From: Rufibacter roseolus
GTDB lineage: Bacteria > Bacteroidota > Bacteroidia > Cytophagales > Hymenobacteraceae
Direction of reading: 5' to 3'
Assembly: GCF_017916365.1 (NCBI RefSeq)
Contig: NZ_JAFMSU010000002.1
Location: 496,001-560,000 of the forward strand
Length of the DNA: 64,000 bases
The position numbers and the translations under genes are program-made. Positions 48,704 through 58,153 of this stretch are shown here, one piece after another. Every line of letters starts with the position of its first letter. The first letter of the stretch is position 1. The notes beneath the pieces are model-generated. The model was not told where the DNA came from, made no database searches, and saw nothing but the letters and a program-made list of their open reading frames with translations.

Positions 48704-50854
48704 ATGAAGAAAACACCTATAGCCGTATCTGCGTTGCTGCTGGCCTCTTTGCTGGCCGGCAGCTGCGGCAAGAAAACCACGGCAGCTTCTTCGCCGGCCA
48801 TGATGCCGGGAGAGGCCAGCGTGGTTAAAAACCAGGAAATTGGCCCTATCTCCCGCACTTCGCCGCCGCAGGTCATCGTGGAGGATTCCGTCTTCAAATA
48901 CGTCTCAGAGCAATTTGCTGACCTGCGCATCCTGCGGTACCGGGTACCGGGTTTCGAGAACCTGACCGCCAAGCAGAAGGAGTTGCTGTATTATCTCTAC
49001 GAAGCCGCCCTCTCTGGCCGGGACATCATCTATGACCAGAACTACAAGCACAACCTGCGCATCCGGCGCACACTGGATGCCCTGGTGCAGAACAAGCGCG
49101 ACCGCTCCACTTCGCCTGATTGGGAGAAGTTTATGGAATACACCAAGCGCGTGTGGTTCTCCAACGGTATCCACCACCATTACTCGGCCAACAAGATCAT
49201 GCCTGAGTTCAGCCAGGAGTTCCTAGCCGCCTCCATCCGGAAGGTACCGGCAAACCAATTGCCCCTGCAGCCCGGTGAGAACGTGGAGACCTTCATCAAA
49301 TGGCTTACCCCCATCTTGTTCGACCCGAACCTGGATGCGAAGCAGGTGAACAAAGCCGCCGGCCAGGACCTGATCAAGACCTCGGCGGTGAATTTCTACG
49401 AGGGCCTCACGCAGAAAGAAGTGGAGGCTTTCTATGCTAAGAAGGACAACAAGAACGATCCGCGCCCGGTGTCGCATGGCCTCAACTCCAAGGTGGTGAA
49501 AGAAAACGGCCAGGTTGTGGAGAAACCCTGGAAAGTGGGCGGCATGTACGGCCCGGCCATTGAGCGCATCGTGTTCTGGCTGGACAAAGCCGTGACCGTG
49601 GCCGAGAATGAGAAGCAGCGTCTAGCTCTGCAGAAACTGTCCGAGTTCTACCGCACCGGTGACCTGAAGGTGTTTGACGAGTACAACATAGCCTGGGTCA
49701 AAGACGTGGATTCGCAGATTGACGTGGTGAACGGGTTCATTGAGGTGTACGACGACCCATTGGGCATCAAAGGCTCCTATGAATCAGTGGTGTCTTTCAA
49801 GGACGTGGAGGCTACCAAACGCATCAAAGCCATAGGTGACCAGGCCCAGTGGTTTGAAGACAACTCGCCGCTTTTGCCGCAGCACAAGAAAAAGAACGTG
49901 GTGGGCATCACGGCCAAAGTTATCACCACGGTGGTGGAAGGCGGCGATGCGGCCCCGGCCACACCCATCGGGATTAACCTGCCCAACGCCAACTGGATCA
50001 GGAAAGAGCACGGCTCCAAATCAGTGAACCTAGGCAATATTGTACATGCTTACACTGAGTCAGCCAACACGGGCGGAAGCGCCTTGAGTGAGTTCGCCTT
50101 CAGCCAGGAAGAGATTGACCGCGGTAAAAAATACGCCTCCCTGGCCGGCGACCTCCATACCGACATGCACGAGGTGATCGGGCATGCCTCAGGGCAGATC
50201 AACCCGGGAGTGGGCACACCCAAGCAGACCCTGAAGAACTACGCCAGCACCATGGAAGAAGGCCGCGCCGACCTGGTGGCCCTGTACTACGTGATGGATC
50301 CCAAACTGGTGGAGATTGGCGTGATGCCTTCTTTGGAAGTGGGCAAAGCCGAGTATGATGCCTATATCCGTAATGGCCTCATGACGCAGCTCTCACGTTT
50401 GGCGCCCGGCGAGATGATTGAGGAAGACCACATGCGCAACCGCCAGATGGTAGCCGCCTGGGCGTTTGAGAAAGGCAAAAAGGACAACGTGATTGAGCGC
50501 GTGACCCGCCAGGGCAAAACCTACTTCAAGATCAACGACTACCAGAAACTGCGTGACCTGTTCGGTCAACTGCTTCGCGAAACCCAGCGCATCACCTCAG
50601 AGGGTGATTTTAAGGCGGCCCAGAAACTGGTGGAGACCTACGGCGTGCAGGTAGACAAAACCCTGCACCAGGAAGTACTGCAGCGTTACAGCAAACTCAA
50701 TATCGCCCCTTACCAAGGCTTTATCCAGCCTAAACTCACGCCCGTGGTGAAGGATGGAAAGATTGTGGACGTGCTGTTGGTGTACCCAAACAACTTCACG
50801 CAGCAGATGCTGGAGTACGGCGAGGTGTACAACATTCTGCCTAACTACAACTGA
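48704..50854 (+). CDS. Dipeptidyl-peptidase III (M49) lipoprotein
   Basis: A 716-residue zinc peptidase with a lipoprotein signal (LLLASLLAGSCGKK). The zinc motif HEVIGH is in DLHTDMHEVIGHASGQ and the second signature EEGRADLVALY carries the Glu ligand, both as in peptidase family M49. The enzyme removes dipeptides from the N-terminus of short peptides. Cytosolic forms are known; the lipobox here places it in the periplasm or at the outer membrane, facing imported peptides. It is a single gene ended by a strong terminator. Confidence 0.9.
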   Translation: MKKTPIAVSALLLASLLAGSCGKKTTAASSPAMMPGEASVVKNQEIGPISRTSPPQVIVEDSVFKYVSEQFADLRILRYRVPGFENLTAKQKELLYYLYEAALSGRDIIYDQNYKHNLRIRRTLDALVQNKRDRSTSPDWEKFMEYTKRVWFSNGIHHHYSANKIMPEFSQEFLAASIRKVPANQLPLQPGENVETFIKWLTPILFDPNLDAKQVNKAAGQDLIKTSAVNFYEGLTQKEVEAFYAKKDNKNDPRPVSHGLNSKVVKENGQVVEKPWKVGGMYGPAIERIVFWLDKAVTVAENEKQRLALQKLSEFYRTGDLKVFDEYNIAWVKDVDSQIDVVNGFIEVYDDPLGIKGSYESVVSFKDVEATKRIKAIGDQAQWFEDNSPLLPQHKKKNVVGITAKVITTVVEGGDAAPATPIGINLPNANWIRKEHGSKSVNLGNIVHAYTESANTGGSALSEFAFSQEEIDRGKKYASLAGDLHTDMHEVIGHASGQINPGVGTPKQTLKNYASTMEEGRADLVALYYVMDPKLVEIGVMPSLEVGKAEYDAYIRNGLMTQLSRLAPGEMIEEDHMRNRQMVAAWAFEKGKKDNVIERVTRQGKTYFKINDYQKLRDLFGQLLRETQRITSEGDFKAAQKLVETYGVQVDKTLHQEVLQRYSKLNIAPYQGFIQPKLTPVVKDGKIVDVLLVYPNNFTQQMLEYGEVYNILPNYN

Positions 50855-50892
50855 TCTGCGTTTTGAACTTTTTTATAATTAATACAGCCCCT

Positions 50893-50932
50893 AAACAGAA
50901 AATGCCTGACTCAGTTCAGGCATTTTCTGTTT
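50893..50932 (+). terminator. Intrinsic terminator of the dipeptidyl-peptidase III gene
   Basis: AAACAGAAAATGCCTGA and TCAGGCATTTTCTGTTT form an exact 17-bp stem, 38 bases after the stop. Confidence 0.8.
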
Positions 50933-50968
50933 TAAGACTAGGGTAGCGGGGAGCGTATGTCATTGCCT

Positions 50969-51493
50969 TTACCTGAGCACCCCGGCCTGCAGGATTCTGG
51001 CGGTGACCAGCAGTTGGCCCACGTGGCGTTGGGTGTGCTCCGCGGCATGAAAGAGCAGACCACCCACGGTGGAGGGAAGCTGCGCCCGGCCAACGCCTCT
51101 GAACTGGGTGAGGGTCTCCGGATCGGTTTGCTTTATCTGTTGAAGGGTGTTTTCTACCTGTTTCTCAAAAAGTAGCCGCAAATCCTCTGCGGTGGTGCTT
51201 TCTGCCGGGGGAGTTCCTTCTGCTTTCAGGTACGCGAGCCCTGCCTCAGATAAGGCTTCACCGCGGGCGTAGGTACACAGGCGGTCCAGAACCCCGGTGA
51301 GGTGCTGCAGGTGAAAGCCCACTGAGGCCACGCCTGCGGGTCTTTCCCACAGCAGATGATCGGGGAACCCGTTGAGGTATCCCTTCACTTCCTCCCGGGC
51401 CTGGAGCAGGGCATGGGCTACCGGTTGCAGCAAGGCCGGAACAGCGGGTAGGGGGCCGCGCAACCAGACTTCTGGTTTCTGTTCTTTATCCAT
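50969..51493 (-). CDS. DinB family protein
   Basis: A 174-residue protein from the ATG at 51493 (MDKEQKPEVW). The DinB/YfiT four-helix bundle has a metal site of three His; here candidate ligands are in SVGFHLQHLTGVLDR and in LLFHAAEHTQRHVGQLL. Members include thiol S-transferases using bacillithiol or similar thiols, but many lack a known role. It is cytosolic. It lies downstream of the OmpA-family gene, separated by that gene's terminator, and its start is flanked by a partial palindromic repeat. Confidence 0.8.
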   Translation of the reverse strand: MDKEQKPEVWLRGPLPAVPALLQPVAHALLQAREEVKGYLNGFPDHLLWERPAGVASVGFHLQHLTGVLDRLCTYARGEALSEAGLAYLKAEGTPPAESTTAEDLRLLFEKQVENTLQQIKQTDPETLTQFRGVGRAQLPSTVGGLLFHAAEHTQRHVGQLLVTARILQAGVLR

Positions 51494-51519
51494 TGTTTTC
51501 AGAAATATAGGCCTAAAAT
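51494..51519. repeat. 36-nt palindromic repeat, copy 17 (half copy)
   Basis: TGTTTTCAGAAATATAGGCCTAAAAT covers loop and right half in two parts (TGTTTTCAGAAAT, ATAGGCCTAAAAT). It directly abuts the DinB start codon. Confidence 0.45.
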
Positions 51520-51551
51520 AAAAATGCCCAGCCAAACGGCTGGGCATTTTC
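51520..51551 (-). terminator. Intrinsic terminator of the OmpA-family gene
   Basis: AAAAATGCCCAGCC and GGCTGGGCATTTT form a strong stem 30-60 bases after the stop at 51578. Confidence 0.75.
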
Positions 51552-51577
51552 TAGCTTTTAACTAAGCCAATCTTCCA

Positions 51578-53071
51578 TTACTGGATGAAGAGGCGGAACT
51601 CAGCGCGGCGGTTTCTGGCACGGCCGGCGTTGGTGGTGTTTGGTGCTACTGGACGCTCTTCGCCGAATCCTTCGGTGATGATACGGTCAGAGGCTACTCC
51701 TTTTTGGTTTGTCAAGTAAGACTTAGCGGCATCTGCTCTGCGAACAGAAAGCTCTTGGTTGTACTCGTTTGAACCAATGTGGTCAGCGTGGCCAGAGATA
51801 CGCAGGTTGTAGTGCGGATATTTAGCCAGCATGCTTGACATTCTGTCCAGGGTTGGGTAAGAAGTTCTCTTCAGAACAGCTCTGTTGAACTCAAACTCAA
51901 TCTTAGGAACGCGGGCCATGTAGGTGCTGTCTTCCACATCTAAGCCTGGGCAACCCATGTTAGCGGCAGAACCGGCAACATCTGGGCAACGGTCAACATC
52001 ATCGTTTACACCGTCATTGTCACGGTCAACTACCACTGGGCAACCACTGGCGTCTACACGAGTACCGGCTGGGGTGTTAGGGCAAGTATCGTTTTTGTCA
52101 GCTACACCGTCACCGTCTGCATCTGGGCAACCTCTTGTTGCAGCAGGACCAGCTTGGTCTGGGCACTCATCTTCTGAGTCACGCACACCGTCACCGTCTT
52201 TGTCTGGGCAGCCTTCCAAAGCGGCAGTACCGGCTTCAGTAGGACATTTATCCTGGTAATCTGGAACACCGTCAGCGTCGCCGTCAAGTGGGCAACCGGT
52301 TTTGTCTACCTGTACACCAGCTGGAGTGTCTGGGCACTTATCGCGGCGGTCAGAAACACCGTCACCGTCGGTGTCAGTGGCTTTTCCTAAACCAAAGGTA
52401 AGACCGAATTGGTGCTGCAGGTAACGGTCGTTCAACTCATCTGAGTTGGCAGGGGAGATACCATCCAGCAGGTTAGTGGTTGGATAGTTGAGGGTAGACT
52501 GGGCAAACAAGCTGATACCCTCAGTGATTCTGAACCCGATACCGGCACCACCCATGTAGTTCATGCGCAGCAGGCCTTCATCGTACTTGAACTCGTTTGT
52601 TCCGCCTGGTCTGGCTACTGGCAGGTAGGCTTCCACGCTGGCGTACTGAGCACCGATACCGGCAATCAGGTAAGGCTGCAGGAAAGCAGTCTCGCTCAGG
52701 ATCTTGCCGTTGTTCAGCTTCAGTTTCAAGCCCAGGTTAGCGGTTCCAACCTCGTCATCAAATCTGCCCGGTCCAAAACCAGTTACGTTGTAGGTAACGT
52801 TGTTGGCATCTTGCTTCAAGTTGAAATAGTTCAACTGCAAAGCCACATCAAAGGACGGAGACAGATACCGGTTAATGCCTAGACCACCACCCCATGAGGA
52901 ATTGCTCATATCCCAGATATCATTTCTCATGTTGGTCCGGGCCTGGTTGGCGCTACCGTAGAGCGATAAGCCCCAAGGTCTGTCGGCAGACTGCGCTATT
53001 GTTTCTGATGGAGCAACCATAGACAGCAGCCACGCGCCGAGTACAGAAGCTTTAAGTAAGGTTTTTTTCAT
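51578..53071 (-). CDS. OmpA family porin with thrombospondin type-3 repeats
   Basis: A 497-residue outer-membrane protein from the ATG at 53071 (MKKTLLKASVLGAWLLSM, signal peptide ending near TIAQ). Residues about 30-230 form an eight-stranded-type barrel with alternating aromatics. Then come five calcium-binding TSP3 repeats (DTDGDGVSDRRDKCPDTPAG, DKDGDGVRDSEDECPD and so on), and the C-terminal 110 residues are an OmpA peptidoglycan-binding domain (HADHIGSNEYNQELSVRRAD, GFGEERPVAPN, RNRRAEFRL). It anchors the outer membrane to peptidoglycan. It is probably abundant and is monocistronic. Confidence 0.92.
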   Translation of the reverse strand: MKKTLLKASVLGAWLLSMVAPSETIAQSADRPWGLSLYGSANQARTNMRNDIWDMSNSSWGGGLGINRYLSPSFDVALQLNYFNLKQDANNVTYNVTGFGPGRFDDEVGTANLGLKLKLNNGKILSETAFLQPYLIAGIGAQYASVEAYLPVARPGGTNEFKYDEGLLRMNYMGGAGIGFRITEGISLFAQSTLNYPTTNLLDGISPANSDELNDRYLQHQFGLTFGLGKATDTDGDGVSDRRDKCPDTPAGVQVDKTGCPLDGDADGVPDYQDKCPTEAGTAALEGCPDKDGDGVRDSEDECPDQAGPAATRGCPDADGDGVADKNDTCPNTPAGTRVDASGCPVVVDRDNDGVNDDVDRCPDVAGSAANMGCPGLDVEDSTYMARVPKIEFEFNRAVLKRTSYPTLDRMSSMLAKYPHYNLRISGHADHIGSNEYNQELSVRRADAAKSYLTNQKGVASDRIITEGFGEERPVAPNTTNAGRARNRRAEFRLFIQ

Positions 53072-53295
53072 AGTTTTAGAGAGTTGTAATATAGTATTCT
53101 GCACATATTTACAGGATTTACGCCAAAATGTTTCCTTTTATCAATAAAAAGGAATTCTAATATTTAGTAAGTCCCATATAATGAGACGATTAATTTTTAT
53201 AAAAGTTATTTTTATTCTAATTCTTATACTAAAAGCAAACCTATAATCGTTGCAGGGAGCATTTGGAAGGGAGAAGATTATAAAGAAAAATGTAT

Positions 53296-53328
53296 AAAAA
53301 AAGGGGAGTAGTCTGCTCCCCTTTTTTT
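53296..53328 (-). terminator. Intrinsic terminator of ychF
   Basis: AAAAAAAGGGGAG and CTCCCCTTTTTTT form an exact stem 20-50 bases after the ychF stop. Confidence 0.85.
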
Positions 53329-53347
53329 ATACATTACTGGTTATCAA

Positions 53348-54445
53348 TTACACGTTGAATCTGAAGTGCATGATGTCGCCGTCCTGTACCACATAGTCTT
53401 TCCCTTCCAGCGCCATTTTGCCGGCCTCCTTAATCTTGGCTTCGGTCTTATATTCTGTATAATCCTTGAGTTTGATCACCTCTGCGCGGATAAAGCCTTT
53501 CTCGAAGTCGGTGTGAATGACACCGGCTGCCTGCGGGGCTTTCCAGCCTTTCCGGATGGTCCAGGCCCTCACTTCTTTTGGTCCGGCGGTGAAGTAGGTG
53601 ATCAGGTCCAGCAAGGCGTAAGAAGCTCTGATCAATTGGTTCAGGCCAGATTCCTTCAGACCGTATTCAGACAGAAACATCTCTTTTTCCTCGGGCTCGG
53701 TGAAATCAGCGATCTGGGCTTCAATTGCGGCGGAGATCACCACTACCTGGGCCTTCTCGTCTTTCACGTGCTCTTTCAGGGCCTCCAGAAACTTGTTTCC
53801 GGTCTGGATAGAGTCCTCGTCCACGTTGGCCACGTAGATCACCGGCTTAATGGTGAGCAGTTGCAGGTCTTCCACAGACTCCAGGTCTTCGGGGGTATAA
53901 TCAAGGGAGCGGGCGTTTTTGCCGCTTTGCAGGTGCTCTTTGAAGCGCTTCAGGCTCTCAAATTCCTTTTTGGCCTTGGCATCACCGGACTTGGCGGTAC
54001 GCTCCACCTTGGCTATTTTCTTGTCAATGGACTCCAGGTCTTTGATCTGCAGCTCGGTGTCAATCACGTCTTTGTCAAACACGGGGTCAACGCCGCCGGC
54101 CACGTGTACAATGTTGGGATCGTCAAAGCAGCGCACCACATGTATAATGGCGTCTACTTCGCGGATGTTGGCCAGGAACTTGTTTCCCAAACCCTCGCCT
54201 TTGCTGGCGCCTTTCACCAGACCGGCAATGTCCACAAATTCCATGACGGTAGGCAGTACCCGCTCAGGGTGCACCAGTTCCTCCAGAACCTGCAGGCGCT
54301 CATCTGGCACCGTGATCACGCCCACGTTGGGCTCAATGGTACAGAAAGGGTAGTTAGCCGATTCGGCTTTGGCGTTTGACAAGGCATTGAACAGCGTAGA
54401 TTTACCCACGTTTGGCAAACCCACTATTCCACAACGAAGTCCCAT
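53348..54445 (-). CDS. ychF: Ribosome-binding ATPase YchF
   Basis: A 365-residue Obg-family protein of normal length. The G1 motif is GLPNVGKSTLFNAL, G3 is DIAGLVKGASKGEGLGNKFL, and the G4 position reads NVDED instead of NKxD, which is why YchF prefers ATP. The C-terminal TGS domain is ITYFTAGPKEVRAWTIRKG to YVVQDGDIMHFRFNV. YchF binds ribosomes and modulates translation and oxidative stress responses. It is a single gene upstream of the OmpA-family gene and ends at its own terminator. Confidence 0.95.
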   Translation of the reverse strand: MGLRCGIVGLPNVGKSTLFNALSNAKAESANYPFCTIEPNVGVITVPDERLQVLEELVHPERVLPTVMEFVDIAGLVKGASKGEGLGNKFLANIREVDAIIHVVRCFDDPNIVHVAGGVDPVFDKDVIDTELQIKDLESIDKKIAKVERTAKSGDAKAKKEFESLKRFKEHLQSGKNARSLDYTPEDLESVEDLQLLTIKPVIYVANVDEDSIQTGNKFLEALKEHVKDEKAQVVVISAAIEAQIADFTEPEEKEMFLSEYGLKESGLNQLIRASYALLDLITYFTAGPKEVRAWTIRKGWKAPQAAGVIHTDFEKGFIRAEVIKLKDYTEYKTEAKIKEAGKMALEGKDYVVQDGDIMHFRFNV

Positions 54446-54507
54446 AAAGATAGATTGGTCTTAAATCAAAGTTGATGTATGTGCCTCCGGCCAAAGGACT
54501 TAAAACT

Positions 54508-54543
54508 GTTTTAAGGCTCATTTTCAGAAGCGGCTGCAAATAT
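54508..54543. repeat. 36-nt palindromic repeat, copy 18 (left half only)
   Basis: GTTTTAAGGCTCATTTTC matches the left half; the right half is not recognisable. It lies upstream of ychF. Confidence 0.4.
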
Positions 54544-54851
54544 ACGCATTCCTTTGGGGACTACCGTTAAAATAGTAAACACCTTGGCTGCCAACAAGAA
54601 ACACTTACCGCTGAAAGGAGCCTTTATATAAAGAGACTTTGCGAAACTTCTGCACTGCCCCTATTTGAATTATGTGCCAAGATCTGCCTCCAGGTTTGGC
54701 TTTCTGTATTATGGCCGATTTCCTGATTCCGGGTTAAAACCAGAAAGAGTTTTTAGGCAAAGGGTACCCCATTCCAGAATGCCTCGTAAAGTAAAAGCTA
54801 ATCATGGTTTAAAGTTTAACCCGGGTTTGAGGTTGATCAGGCTACTCCTTT

Positions 54852-55649
54852 ATGACACCAGAGACAAGCAATGTAGTATTAAGTGGCAAACGAATTTTAG
54901 TCACCGGCGGCTCTACCGGGCTGGGGTTCGCCATGGCCAAAGCCTTATCTGAGGCCGGAGCTAGCGTGCTGATTACAGCCCGTTCTGAGGAAAATATCTC
55001 CAAAGCGGTAAACCAACTCCAGGGCTTGACGGGCGAAGTATTCGGGATTGCCATGGATGTGCGCGATGAGGATTCCATTGCCCAGGCGGTGTCCTGGGTT
55101 CAAAATCAGTGGGGAACCTTGGATGTGCTGGTGAACAATGCCGGTATTGGCATGCGCACTGTTAATCCAGATTTCCTTTCCCAGCCCAAGCCTTTCTATG
55201 AAGTCACCGCCCAAGGTTTCCGGGATCTGATTGACACCAACCTGACGGGGTACTTTCTGGTGGCCAAAGCGTTTGTGCCATTGTTTCTGCAAAACGGGAA
55301 AGGAAAGATCGTGAATATCTCCATGAACCATGAGACCATGAAGAGGAAGGGTTTTGTGCCTTACGGTCCTTCCCGAGCCGGGGCAGAATCCCTTTCCTAC
55401 ATCATGGCCGAGGACCTGATGGAAAGCCGGATTGACGTAAATATGCTGCTGCCCGGCGGCGCCACGGAGACAGAGATGATTCCAGACTATTATAAAAACA
55501 ATTTAAAAGAGAAAGGCTTTCTGCTGAGCCCAGAGGTCATGGGAGAACCCATCGTGTTCCTGGCCTCAGACCAAAGCTCCGGCCTGACCGGGCAGCGGAT
55601 TGTGGCCAAGGATTTTATAACCTGGAAACAGAAGTATCTACAGAAGTAA
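54852..55649 (+). CDS. Short-chain dehydrogenase/reductase with YxxxR active site
   Basis: A 265-residue classical SDR. The Rossmann motif is [17 protein letters not shown] and the NNAG motif is VNNAGIGM; the active-site Ser lies in [12 protein letters not shown]. The Tyr-x3-Lys motif reads [15 protein letters not shown], so Arg stands in place of the catalytic Lys that normally lowers the Tyr pKa and holds the nicotinamide ribose. The C-terminal [16 protein letters not shown] is typical of the superfamily. The substrate is unknown. It lies 13 bases ahead of an aldo/keto reductase gene, probably as an operon of two oxidoreductases. Confidence 0.85.
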   Translation: MTPETSNVVLSGKRILVTGGSTGLGFAMAKALSEAGASVLITARSEENISKAVNQLQGLTGEVFGIAMDVRDEDSIAQAVSWVQNQWGTLDVLVNNAGIGMRTVNPDFLSQPKPFYEVTAQGFRDLIDTNLTGYFLVAKAFVPLFLQNGKGKIVNISMNHETMKRKGFVPYGPSRAGAESLSYIMAEDLMESRIDVNMLLPGGATETEMIPDYYKNNLKEKGFLLSPEVMGEPIVFLASDQSSGLTGQRIVAKDFITWKQKYLQK

Positions 55650-55662
55650 AAACAACTGCACT

Positions 55663-56649
55663 ATGGAAAAAAGAAAATTAGGAAACCAAGGATTAAGCGT
55701 TTCGGCGCTGGGCCTGGGGTGCATGGGCATGTCAGACTTTTACAGCAATCGCGATGACAACGAGTCTATTGCCACCATCCACTACGCTTTGGATCTGGGC
55801 ATTGACTTCCTGGACACCGCTGACATGTACGGTGTGGGCGCGAACGAAGAACTGGTGGGCAGGGCCATCAAAGACAGGAGAGACAAGGTGATCCTGGCCA
55901 CCAAATTTGGGAACGTGCGGGATGATCAGGGCAATTTCCTGGGCATTAACGGCTCACCCGAGTACGTGCGCAAAGCCTGCGAAGCCAGCCTCAAACGCCT
56001 GGGCACGGATTACATTGACCTTTACTACCAACACCGGGTAGACAAACAAACACCCATTGAGGAAACCGTTGGCGCCATGGCCGAGTTGGTGAAAGAAGGA
56101 AAGGTGCGGTACCTGGGCTTGTCAGAAGCCTCGGCGGCAACCCTTAGAAAAGCAAGCAGAGTACACCCCATCAGCGCCCTGCAAACGGAGTACTCGCTCT
56201 GGAGCCGCGATGTGGAAGATGAGATTCTGCCCGCCTGCCGTGAATTGGGCATCGGGTTTGTACCGTACAGTCCCCTGGGCCGGGGATTCTTAACCGGGCA
56301 GTTTAAAACCCTGGAAGACATACCGGAGGATGATTACCGGCGGCATTCGCCAAGGTTCCAGGGCGAGAACTTCCAGAAGAACCTAGACCTGGTGCAGAAA
56401 ATAGAGGAGTTGGCTGGTAAGAAAGGCTGCTCCGCAAGTCAATTGGCTTTGGCATGGCTCCTGGCGCAAGGCGAGGACATCGTACCTATTCCAGGCACTA
56501 AAAGAAGAAAGTACCTGGAGGAAAACGTAGGGGCGCTGCAGGTTTCTTTAACCATGGAGGAGCTGGAAGAGATTGAGTTTATTGCGCCTAAAGGAGTGGC
56601 TGCCGGTCAGCGCTACGCCGCCCCGCAAATGGGCAACTTGAACGTGTAA
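55663..56649 (+). CDS. Aldo/keto reductase
   Basis: A 328-residue (beta/alpha)8 NADPH-dependent reductase. The tetrad is visible as Asp and Tyr in [15 protein letters not shown], Lys in [10 protein letters not shown], and His in [13 protein letters not shown]; the cofactor segment is [18 protein letters not shown]. It is of the family that includes YajO/pyridoxal-reductase-like and plant auxin-induced reductases. It reduces aldehydes or ketones in the cytosol; the substrate is unknown. It is coupled with the SDR gene upstream (13-base gap). Confidence 0.9.
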   Translation: MEKRKLGNQGLSVSALGLGCMGMSDFYSNRDDNESIATIHYALDLGIDFLDTADMYGVGANEELVGRAIKDRRDKVILATKFGNVRDDQGNFLGINGSPEYVRKACEASLKRLGTDYIDLYYQHRVDKQTPIEETVGAMAELVKEGKVRYLGLSEASAATLRKASRVHPISALQTEYSLWSRDVEDEILPACRELGIGFVPYSPLGRGFLTGQFKTLEDIPEDDYRRHSPRFQGENFQKNLDLVQKIEELAGKKGCSASQLALAWLLAQGEDIVPIPGTKRRKYLEENVGALQVSLTMEELEEIEFIAPKGVAAGQRYAAPQMGNLNV

Positions 56650-56713
56650 CATTATCCACCTGAAATCCCTGTTGCATTTTAAAAGCAGCAGGGATTTTCT
56701 ATACCCAAAGCCT

Positions 56714-57460
56714 ATGCCCGAAGGACCCGAAATGGTTTTCCTTAAAGAACAGACCGAACAATTCATCGGTCAGGTTGTAGTGGAGGTGAAAGGTAGAACC
56801 AGGAACATCCCGTTTGAATTGGTGAAAGGGCAGGAGCTAACCCAGATCAGGACCTTCGGTAAGGAGATCCTGTTTTGCTTTCACAACAACGTGGTACGCG
56901 TTCACCTGATGTTTTTCGGGAAATACGCCATAAATGGGGAAGTCAACAGACCCCTGGAGTTGGGGCTTTCCTTTGAAGACGGCGACCTTAACTTCTACGC
57001 CTGCGATTGCCGGTTCCTGAAAGAACCCCTGGAAGCCGTGTATGACTGGAGTGCCGATGTGATGAGCGAATCTTTTGACCAGGAGCAAGCCCTGCAGAAA
57101 CTTCTGCGCCAACCCACCCAACTTATCTGTGACGCGCTGCTGGACCAGAGCATATTGGCCGGGGTAGGCAACGGAATCAAGAATGAAGTGCTGTTTAGGG
57201 CCCGGTTGCACCCGGAGAGCCAGGTAGATCAGATCCCCATAGCCATCCTCAAAGACCTCATCAAGGAATGCGTGACGCAGAGCTTCCGTTACTTGGACAG
57301 CAAACGGGAGGGCACCGTGAAAGAACACTGGCTTGTGTACCAGCAGAAGGAATGTCCCCGGGACCATATTCCCTTACGCAAAGAGAAGGTAGGGAAGGGG
57401 CAAAGGTCTGGGTACTTCTGCGAGAAGTGCCAGGTCTTGTTTCATCCGGTTACCGGGTAG
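56714..57460 (+). CDS. Fpg/Nei family DNA glycosylase
   Basis: A 248-residue DNA repair glycosylase/AP lyase. The ATG at 56714 gives MPEGPEMVFL, so the catalytic Pro and Glu are at the N-terminus after Met removal; this fixes the start. The helix-two-turn-helix region is ICDALLDQSILAGVGNGIKNE, with the DNA-contacting Lys-Asn. A C-terminal zinc-finger-like module (KECPRDHIPL and GYFCEKCQVLFH) is present, with His possibly in place of the second Cys. It removes oxidised bases. The short length and ending are of the endonuclease VIII-like group in Bacteroidota. Confidence 0.88.
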   Translation: MPEGPEMVFLKEQTEQFIGQVVVEVKGRTRNIPFELVKGQELTQIRTFGKEILFCFHNNVVRVHLMFFGKYAINGEVNRPLELGLSFEDGDLNFYACDCRFLKEPLEAVYDWSADVMSESFDQEQALQKLLRQPTQLICDALLDQSILAGVGNGIKNEVLFRARLHPESQVDQIPIAILKDLIKECVTQSFRYLDSKREGTVKEHWLVYQQKECPRDHIPLRKEKVGKGQRSGYFCEKCQVLFHPVTG

Positions 57461-57595
57461 TAAATCCAAGCAGAAACCTTTAGTTGGAATTCCAAAGGCA
57501 GTACTTTTTAGACAAACTGCAATAGTCTCCAGCCTTGTTATTTCAGCGATTTGAAGTGTTTGGAGGAGGAACCTTCGCTTAGAAAACAGGACAAG

Positions 57596-57632
57596 GATTT
57601 CAAGGCAGTTTTAAGTAAAACGGCTTGGAAAC
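57596..57632. repeat. 36-nt palindromic repeat, copy 19
   Basis: GATTTCAAGGCAGTTTT then AAGTAAAACGGCTTGGAAAC, upstream of the DUF3276 terminator. Confidence 0.55.
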
Positions 57633-57647
57633 GAGCGTAAGCATAAA

Positions 57648-57672
57648 AAAAGCTCACGCGAGGCATGAGCTT
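57648..57672 (-). terminator. Intrinsic terminator of the DUF3276 gene
   Basis: AAGCTCA and TGAGCTT with a nine-base loop, followed on the minus strand by a T run, 20-45 bases after the stop. Confidence 0.7.
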
Positions 57673-57691
57673 GAGGAGAATTAAGTGGAAG

Positions 57692-58027
57692 CTATTCCCA
57701 CTTCAGTTCTTCATCCACCGCAGCTTCTGATTGAGCGTGGTCTAAACGCTCAAGTTCCGCCAGTGCCTCTTCAGACAATAACTCACCTTTTACATGGTTA
57801 ACGGTATCCTGCAACGCTTCCATGAACTTGGCAAAGTCTTCTTTGTACAAGAAAATCTTGTGCTTCTCGTAAGAGTAGTTGTCGTCCTTGAATTTCCGCT
57901 TGCTCTCTGTGATTGTCAGATAATAATCATTTGAGCGGGTTGATTTCACATCAAAGAAATAGGTGCGCTTTCCTGCCCTTACTCTCTGCGAGTAGATTTC
58001 TGCTTTGTCGTTGTTCTCTTCCACCAT
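57692..58027 (-). CDS. DUF3276 (PUR-alpha-like) protein
   Basis: A 111-residue cytosolic protein matching the DUF3276 family of Bacteroidota: IYSQRVRAGKRTYFFDVK, NDYYLTITESKRKF and HKIFLYKEDFAKFMEAL, then an acidic tail ending EELKWE. The fold is that of PUR-alpha single-stranded nucleic-acid-binding repeats, so RNA or ssDNA binding is likely but the target is unknown. Members are nearly universal and highly expressed in the phylum. It is divergent from the rlpA-like gene. Confidence 0.85.
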   Translation of the reverse strand: MVEENNDKAEIYSQRVRAGKRTYFFDVKSTRSNDYYLTITESKRKFKDDNYSYEKHKIFLYKEDFAKFMEALQDTVNHVKGELLSEEALAELERLDHAQSEAAVDEELKWE

Positions 58028-58153
58028 AACTTGAAGGTTCCTTATTTATTTGAAGTAGCCAATTTAAAGCAACAGATTCACATCTAAAAATTTTTAAGAT
58101 TAATTTTAATAGGTAAATTCGAATGTACTAATGTTTGTAAGAAACAAAACTAC

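Noticed and set aside
53366-54379. Long plus-strand open frame of 337 codons opposite ychF
   Set aside because: It lies wholly antisense to a clear ychF gene with all GTPase motifs; composition (His/Phe/Gly-rich, no domain) is that of a codon-position shadow.
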